Assembly: GCF_032854445.1 (NCBI RefSeq)
Contig: NC_088307.1
Span: 16,444,017 to 16,508,016 of the forward strand
Origin: Liolophura sinensis
Lineage: Eukaryota; Mollusca; Polyplacophora; Chitonida; Chitonidae
Direction: 5' to 3'
Length of the DNA stretch: 64,000 bases
The position numbers and the translations under genes are program-made. Positions within the stretch are counted from its first letter, which is position 1. Every line of letters starts with the position of its first letter. Under the pieces are notes generated by a model. That model saw only the letters and a program-made list of their open reading frames with translations, was not told the DNA's origin and did not search any database. Positions 57,091 through 64,000 of this stretch are shown here, piece by piece.

Positions 57091-58045
57091 AAATAGAGGC
57101 CCAGTCGGAGTCACGGTGTTAAAGTGGATATAAAGTTAGCAAAAACCGACAAAGCGAATTTTTTTTTTTTTTTGAACTTAGTTGTCACTTTTAAATGATA
57201 GCGCATGAGTGCTAACGAGGCTTACACTCTGTGAAAGATAATAATTTGGGCTACCCAGTATTCTAAACTAACAGCGATAATTCGATTGGATTTACTTATA
57301 ACATATTGTAGATACTTTAGCAGACTTATCAGTAACATGCAGACCTAGTTTACACCATTTTTGGGGTTGTGAATGTAAAACTAAAAGTGTATTAAAATTT
57401 TACAGGATTTATAACTGCAAAATTTCACCACACTATTCTTGATGAACTTACAGTCATATCACACTGTTCTGTGTATATTTAAAACCATCGCTATGTGTCT
57501 AGGCTGAATTGTAATTCTACACTGAAACTCTGTGGATCTACTGTGATGTCAAACAAAATACAGCGATTTGGCAGAGTAAACTAAATACACTCTATATTGC
57601 TGTGACAAAATGCACGACACTCAGCTGCAAGTTAACATAAAAAACGAAGTTGTGTGGTAAGACGGAGAATCGGCCCCAGAGAGGTACGATAAGAAAGTGC
57701 AAATTTCAAAATACCAGCACAATTGTGTAAATTTCCAAATAAGAGGTATAAAAGTTGGTCGAAGCACCAATAACAGCTATATGGCCATACAAGATATGGG
57801 TGCTTAGCAATAACTCGTCAAAAATGCACTGTCGATCAAAAACGCCAATTTTTTGTTCAAACGAAATTTACAATATGAAGATCGACGTTAACCAAAAAAA
57901 TATCTTCACTGAAACTTTTATGAGTGTATTTCTACGTGCTGTCAAAATTTCATTTAACGTTTGTCTTCATATGTAAAACATAAACTTTATAATGTGATCA
58001 TTAAAGTTATATAAAGTTTTGTTATATTCTGGCACGTTTAAAATC
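57091..58045. other. 955-bp block present only in unit B
   Basis: Unit A is continuous where unit B has this block (left join AATTTATTAC, right join ATTTCTGCCGTA). It contains a T-run at about 57159 and no convincing ORF or inverted ends. A transposon relic is possible but not shown. Confidence 0.5.
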
Positions 58046-58224
58046 CCTATTTCTGCCGTATTAAGTCAGGCATCCTTGATTGTACAGTGAGTTAACGAAG
58101 TGACTATTGAGAACAGGTTGCCCCATGTGGAAGAGTTCGAATCTTTATCCTTCTTCATTTTTTTTTTCTTCTTTGGAAACGTACTTTTGTATCAGTAAAG
58201 CTATAGGCCATCTTGCATTAAATA

Positions 58225-58340
58225 TTTATTTATTTATTTATTTATTTATTTGATTGGTATTTTACGCCATACTCAAGAATATTTCTCTTATACGACGGCG
58301 GCCAGCATTATGGTGGGAGGAAACCAGGCAGAGCCCGGGG
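58225..58340 (-). mobile_element. SINE family 1 fragment shared with unit A
   Basis: Counterpart of 23852-23953, same TCTTGCATTAAATA duplication (58211-58224 and 58341-58354). Confidence 0.88.
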
Positions 58341-58380
58341 TCTTGCATTAAATAAGTGTTATCATGAATTAGAATGGAAA

Positions 58381-58440
58381 GAATGATTATGGCTTAACGC
58401 GAGGTCGGCAATATTTCAGCCATATCGTGGCGAGAACATG
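58381..58440 (-). repeat. LINE-tail relic, unit B
   Basis: Counterpart of 23995-24055; matches the inverted tail of the LINE in copy A intron 6. Confidence 0.65.
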
Positions 58441-58839
58441 TTTATACCAAGAGTCAGAAATAGAATGGATAATTGTTAAGCCATGGTTTACGTAACGTGT
58501 GGTAACAGTTCTATAACTTCCGTAGAATACATGTAAGTCTTTGTCAAGTCATTTCCAACCGCACTACAGAGCTGAAGCTTTGTCCTTTGTTACACTTTGT
58601 ATTTCATGTGTTTATCTTGTAAGATTTTATATTTGTTTACTATTGCTTTCCTCTGTCCACAATAAATACCATGCTATTCCCCGAGGAATTCTATATTCAT
58701 ATCTATATATGATGACAACTTCCGGTACAATTTAATATCGAAGAACTCATAATAGCCGATGACCATGGTTTCCATGACGTCGGTTATCAAAAATTCCGAA
58801 ATCAAAACTCCCAATTTGGGCAAATACCAAGTGAGCTTA

Positions 58840-59450
58840 CTGCATTCCATAGGTATGAAACAATATGACAATATTAATAATCAGTGTAGAATTTTACAGG
58901 TACGAACAATATGACAGTATTAATAATCAGTTTTGAATTCCACAAGTGTGAAACAATATCACAATATTGATAATCAGTGTTGAATTCCACATGTATGAAA
59001 CAATATGACAATATTAATAATCAGCGTTGAATTCCACAAGTATGAAATAATATGACAATATTAATAATCAGTGTTGAGTTCCACAAGTATGAAACAATGT
59101 GACAATATTAATAATCAGTGTTGAATTCCACATGTATGAAACAATATGACAATATTAATAATCAGTGTTGAATTCCACAAGTATGAAACAATACGACAAT
59201 ATTAATAATCAGTGTTGAGTTCCACAAGTATGAAACAATGTGACAATATAAATAATCAGCGTTGAGTTCCACAAGTATGAAACAATATGACAATATTAAT
59301 AATCGGCGTTGAGTTCCACAAGTGTGAAACAATATGGCAATATTAAAAATCAGTGTTGAGTTCCACACGTGTGAAATAATATGACAATATAAATAAGCAG
59401 CGTTGATTTCCACAAGTATGAAATAATATAATGTTAATAATCAGTGTTTT
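58840..59450. repeat. 47-bp minisatellite, about 13 units
   Basis: Units with GTATGAAACAATATGACAAT and TTAATAATCAGTGTTGA, starting directly after the exon 1 relic of copy C, in the position of its first intron. Period 47 is constant apart from the decayed last unit. Confidence 0.93.
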
Positions 59451-60051
59451 TTCCATGGTGTAATATTTTATAAACTATATACCGGTAATAAAGAAAGAGA
59501 TTTTGTATAATAGGGATCTCTTTAGTATAATATTTTAAATGTATAAATACATATTGTTAACCATAAAAGATATACCGGTATATGAAATATATTACCGGCA
59601 TGAAAAATGGTTTACCTATGTGCGATCATTGGGTATTGTTGAAGTAGTTTTTATTTCTTTGAAAATGCCAGCGTCGGTAGTCGACACCCTGCCTCCATGT
59701 AAAGTACGTGAATTTTAATAAAGAAACACCTCCACTTCGACCAACGAAAACTGGTACTCATTTGCCAAGGTACTGTTCTTGTTTCAATACTGTGAAAACT
59801 TTCAACCTGTGACAAGAGTAAATAGTCTGCCGTCGTTAGTTTTCACACTCCACGGTTTAATACTTGGATCACTTTGACGTAGCGTCTTTGATTTCAAAGA
59901 TGGGTAAATGTATTATTATTTTTCTTTTTTGTGTTTCATGAGATAATTGATTGGCAAATGATTTTTTAATTTGCGATTTTAAATAAATTGCGTGTTTTTT
60001 AATAAATACGCTCTAACCTTTCAGTGCTGAGCGCCAAGCTAAGCCGCAACA

Positions 60052-60152
60052 AGTACCATTTTTAAAGTCTTTGGTATGACCCAACGTGGGTTTGACTCGG
60101 GCCTTCCTACCTCGAGGCGGGCGCTGTAATCATTAGGCCAACGATCGCTGAA
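60052..60152 (-). repeat. SINE family 3 head fragment
   Basis: The reverse complement contains GGCCTAATGATTACAGCG (A-box-like) and CGAGTCAAACCC (B-box-like), then GGGTCATACCAAAG, which it shares with 28291-28395. Confidence 0.6.
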
Positions 60153-60608
60153 AATAATTGTTGCCAATAATATAATAAAATTCTTATAATTAATTAATAT
60201 TAATTATTATATTTGTAACAGTGGGATAATAATAATTATCAAGCCGTAAAGAAACAACATTCACAATGTGCAATTACTGTTTTGAGGTCTAGATTTTTCA
60301 AAAATAGAAATGACAAAACATATTTATGCATCAGCATAAATATGTTTATTCATTTCTCTGTTTCCAGCCACTATTTCTGCATGTAGCGTTCCAGGCCGTA
60401 CAATTTCCATTGGAAATGTCTGAGAAATACACAAAGATGTACGGCTTTATAAAGGACAAAAACAGGAGGACCGATGCAGGTAAGAAAGATTCACTTCTCA
60501 TTTATTTTATTTCCAAATTACATGTCTTTAAAGCTCAAAACGGTTCTTCCTGATACATCCCTGAAAAGAACTTTGATCACTTAATATTTTGCATTTGGCC
60601 TCTTTACT

Positions 60609-60728
60609 GGTTTCCTCTCCCACAGTACGTGGGAAGGTCGGGCAGCAACATGCAATTATAGTGGGTTTTCCCAGGGCTCTGCCCTGTTTTCTTGCACCAT
60701 AATCCTGGCCGCCGTTGTATAAGTGAAA
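60609..60728 (+). mobile_element. SINE family 1 fragment in pseudogene C
   Basis: Contains GGTTTCCTCTCCCACAGTAC, AGGGCTCTGCCCTG and GGCCGCCGTTGTATAAGTGA. It lacks both the tRNA head and the end of the tail. Confidence 0.8.
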
Positions 60729-61092
60729 ACATGTGTATACATGAAAAGGAACTCTCAAGCAAGCAGTATGGTTTTAAAAACATACATGAAGAAAGTTATG
60801 CTTAAAATCTTAAACTGTTTTTGTTTTCTTCATCTTTTAAAGAATGTTCAATATATCTTAATTACTACAATGCGTTGCGCATATGTCAGTGGTCGGAAAT
60901 TTTAGCAAATGAACTTCAAAGATTGTCGCTAGTGACAAAGATGTCTCTGGCATATCCGCTTCAAATAGGTTGAGAACCCTTACCTGCTATAATTTTATTT
61001 TAGATCAGTGTAAACATGCCATGACTGGCAAGAGTAAATATAGCATGAAATATATATGTCAGATGAAAGACCACACAAATACTTCGATTGAT

Positions 61093-61410
61093 GTTCTAAA
61101 AAGAATTTTTTCAATCTAGAACAATGCATTTGAAACAATGGATTCTACGGTGGCCTTATTGGAACCAGTGACGTCACATCAGGTTTTTTTGTCACTTAAC
61201 ACACGTACTTGTAGACCGCTAAATTTCATGATTTAAAATGCTGATACATATAGATCTGTAAATCCATTCATTGAATGGACCTTGAAATGAACTACTTCAA
61301 GCCAAACATATCGATGTGACGTCACTGATACCATTGGATCACAGCAAACCACCATAGAATCTGATGTTTTAAAGCCATTTTATTCGGTTGGAAAAAAATT
61401 TTAAATCTAA
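61093..61410. mobile_element. Foldback/MITE-like element with TGACGTCA palindromes
   Basis: Imperfect inverted arms of about 90 bp: left 61093-61182 with GATTCTACGGTGG and CAGTGACGTCACATC; right 61315-61410 with the reverse complement GATTCTATGGTGG and CAGTGACGTCACATC. Perfect TGACGTCA at 61169-61176 and 61317-61324. No coding content. Confidence 0.55.
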
Positions 61411-62640
61411 AAAAAGTAAATGAAACCATTTCCTGGACAGTGTTTAGTAGAGTTTGGTTGGCTTTAATATTGTTGTAAAAGTTGATTTTCTCATTCTGCT
61501 TGTTGGGAGTCCGAGAGTGCAGAGCTGAGAAATATATAAGTATGACAGTTAATAAAAAAATTGTTCTTTCAGCGCCTGAAGTTTATGTGAAAATGGTCAA
61601 TGCGGGAAAAGATAGAACCTTCAGTGCTTGACACTTAATTGGCTTGAATTTTTTTAAGGAAACTGTTGTTTATTCAATCCATCATTTTAATACTTATGCT
61701 TTCGCAACAAACAAACGAGTTATGAATGGCCCTATCATGCAGGTACTTGCTCATCTTCAGAGAAAACACGTTATTGTTTCAGCGGACAATGCTCCTATCA
61801 TGTTTTCCTGTAAGAATTCTTGCCATCAAGGTCTTGTAGAGCTGCCAAACTCGGCTAAAACAACTGGTGCAATTAATACTAGCGTATCCAAGCACGACAT
61901 AACTGTGAAGAAACTGTTTGAAAATATTAGATATTTCTCTGTACCTCCTCATCACACCGATGCACCACAATTTTACTGAATTCCACAGAAGAATAAAATG
62001 CATGTATTTGCTCGCTTTATTGCTGGGACAAGTAGCTTTGCCACTCGGTGTGGATTCTTAACAACTCAAGTCTGTTGAAGAACTAGACTAAGGACCTTGA
62101 ATTTTACAAGAACAATAGTTCTCTTGGAAGTAAATATGGCACCAGGCTTCATAATTTTGTTGTATTTCTGTTGATAGAGGCCTTACATAAATATTAATAT
62201 ACATGTTTTGATTAACGACAACTTATGAAGTCACGTGCATGGTACACGATTTCATTCATTCACCAAGAATCTGCCTGCATCTTATAGTTATCATTCACAT
62301 ATGCTGACTGCTTTTCTTGCATGAACCCGTCCTAATATCTCATTTTATATACTTTCTTAGTTCTTTGTAGTGTATTGTTGAAAATTGTTGCAAATTAGTG
62401 TTGTCATTATTGACGCAGAAAGTCCATTTTGGTTGACGGCTGGTATAATAATGCCTGTTTCGACGAATAGATCCTTCGTACTTTGATGTGCTCTGTGTTT
62501 CGGTAAAAGTACATAAATAGTTTTACACCTGTCATCATTTGTCTAGGTATGGTGACATGTATGGATGAAGCTGTGGGGAATATTACTAAGTTTTTCAAGA
62601 ACGTTCATGGTTGATGACACTTCCATGGTTTTCACCACAG

Positions 62641-63530
62641 GTGGGTTGCTTACTCTTTTTTCATTCTCCAGGTAAATCAACCTAGGACAATCCAGACCGG
62701 ATACATTCCATTAATTATAGCGCTTGTGACCACATACACCTGGCCACAAAGCAGGGGCTACTGTGGGAATTTTGAATAAGTCCATTATTTCGTCTTTTTC
62801 TCTATTATCTTCAAACTTTTTCAACAGTTTATATGCACATCAATTCATATAAGTAGACCTGAAAAAGCAGTTAAAATATGATATGTGTATGTAAATTCTA
62901 ACTTTTAAATTGTGCCTTTGCATGGATTATACCTCCATGCATAGGCAGAACAATTATACCTCCATATTTTTCAACTAATAAATAAATAAATATTTGCCAT
63001 GGTGTCTTCTAATTTGGATTTGTAATTAAGCTAGTAAACAGCTGGTTGGTATCTGTTTCAAGTATGACGCGCATGCAAACCAGTTTGTGAATCTCCGTCA
63101 ACTCCCGAAGGGAAAGCCCATACGGCTATAAATGGCGGAGCGCTGGGGTAAAAGATGGAGTTGATAGATTTTGGACATTTCCTTCAAAGCTGATATTCAC
63201 GCAAAATTCGAGCCGTTTAATTCACTAGGATGAGGCAAGGTATGTGTCTACCGCGAACAGGTGCGATAACATTCGAGAAACAAGGGCTTTTTATTGCCTT
63301 TTCGTGATTTCTTGCCAAAAGTGTTTCACACTTGTTCATATATATATGGGTGCTTATATGCAAAGGTGTACCATGGTGTGTGACAATTGAAAACATTTTC
63401 AAAATACCATGATTCACATTATGAATTGTTTTTCACATAAAATAATCATTATATTTTCTGAAAAGCATATCTATTAGATAACTAAGCAGCCCTGTTGACC
63501 TATAACAATCCGAGAATAGTAGATGGTTTT
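62641..63530. other. 3' intergenic region, nothing firm
   Basis: AT-rich sequence. CTATAAAT at 63125 followed by an ATG at 63231 and a possible donor GTATGTG was considered as the start of another gene but is too weak to call. Confidence 0.45.
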
Positions 63531-63534
63531 AGTA

Positions 63535-63927
63535 TGTTGGACGAACATTGACAGACACACAAGTGAATTTCATACACAATAATAGCTTTTCATGGAAAAG
63601 TTTATTATGCATTTGTTTGAGAGTGCAAACCAATTCTAAAGTAAAGAAGTGTGCAAAAATTTCTGAATTAGTATATTTTACAGAAATACCTACTTTATGT
63701 TGGACAAACACAAGACGGACAATGTCCTATCCAAATGTCCAAATAATATTGCCCTTAAATGCAGCTGGTTAAGGAAATGTAAACAGTTGCTAGTAGAATG
63801 ATTTCATACCAAAAAAAATGCCTGAAAACTGATCTTGTCCATAAAATAAACACTTGAAAAAAACAAAATATATGTTGGACGAACATAAGACGGACAACTT
63901 AGATGTTGGACGAACACAAGACGGACA
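63535..63927 (+). repeat. Recurrent TGTTGGACGAACAcaAGACGGACA motif
   Basis: Four copies at 63535-63557, 63698-63722, 63873-63897 and 63904-63927; the last two start 31 bp apart. Key words are TGTTGGACGAACA and AAGACGGACA. They may be terminal or subterminal repeats of an element that continues beyond the window. Confidence 0.6.
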
Positions 63928-64000
63928 CATAAATTGGATATTGGTATAAAGTGAGAACTATTCTTTCATAAGGATTAGTGTGTGACTGATTTATAAAGGG

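Larger units (their letters stand above)
28416..58730. repeat. Segmental duplication, unit B
   Basis: Collinear with 4283-25025. It is longer because of the 26-bp satellite (16.85 kb), an expanded 54-bp minisatellite, a 594-bp MITE, extra SINEs and a 955-bp block at 57091-58045. Homology to unit A ends near ACTTCCGG at about 58725, next to pseudogene C. Confidence 0.75.
58746..62640 (+). pseudogene. Arylsulfatase B-like pseudogene, copy C
   Basis: Plus-strand relic, head-to-head with copy B. 58746-58830 matches exon 1 but about 86 bp are deleted between the NLDK region and GKYQ, removing the CTPTR active-site motif; one base is also inserted after GGTTATCAAAAA. 60368-60479 matches exon 4 with intact acceptor, frame and donor (PLFLHVAFQAVQFPLEM, DKNRRTDAG). 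62547-62640 matches exon 5 ([14 protein letters not shown]) but is 94 bp instead of 96, frameshifted into TGATGA, while keeping CACAG before GTGGGT. I find no exon 2, 3, 6, 7 or 8 within the window. Not functional as read. Confidence 0.85.

Noticed and set aside
61644-61979. 111-codon plus-strand ORF between the exon 4 and exon 5 relics of copy C
   Set aside because: No ATG at its start, no recognisable domain, and it occupies an intron position of a pseudogene.
63120-63250. Promoter and first exon of a further gene (CTATAAAT, ATG, GTATGTG)
   Set aside because: Each signal is short and common. No downstream exon is recognisable before the window ends.

Overview
This is eukaryotic DNA, almost certainly from a lophotrochozoan and most likely a marine mollusc. 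The genes are split by GT-AG introns. Intergenic and intronic DNA is AT-rich and full of short tRNA-derived SINEs whose tail (CGTCGTATAAGTGAAATATT) I associate with mollusc genomes. A non-LTR retrotransposon with APE endonuclease, RT and RNase H is also present. The species assignment is inference.

The window is built around an arylsulfatase B-like (N-acetylgalactosamine-4-sulfatase family) gene present in three versions. Copy A (minus strand, 21000 down to 6061) and copy B (minus strand, 56041 down to 30451) each have eight coding exons with the same boundaries and phases, and lie in a segmental duplication (about 4283-25025 and 28416-58730). Copy B reads through to a 503-residue protein with every expected catalytic residue. 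Copy A carries one extra base in exon 5 that shifts the frame. Copy C (plus strand, 58746-62640) is a relic with exon 1-, 4- and 5-like pieces. Its exon 1 has lost the active-site cysteine motif and its exon 5 is frameshifted.

Region by region: 1-4282 has no recognisable gene, one dispersed direct repeat and a GAAA/TTTC repeat. 4283-25025 is copy A with flanks; its intron 6 holds an antisense I/Nimb-like LINE (8438-13636, 15-bp target duplication), and several SINEs in it have a matching empty site in B. 25026-28415 is intergenic, with a hairpin-ended element and a SINE. 28416-58730 is copy B with flanks; its intron 2 holds a 16.85-kb array of a 26-bp satellite (37441-54288) with nested higher-order repeats, and its 3' flank holds a MITE with 25-bp inverted ends that is absent from A. 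58731-64000 holds pseudogene C, a 47-bp minisatellite, a foldback element with two TGACGTCA palindromes, and a repeated motif at the window edge.

The two paralogs act as an internal control: insertions, repeat expansions and lesions can be polarised by comparing A with B. Both share two E-boxes close to the vertebrate CLEAR element (lysosomal gene control) upstream of the ATG. In B they are about 0.27 and 0.40 kb upstream; in A about 1.4 kb of extra DNA places them about 1.6-1.8 kb upstream.
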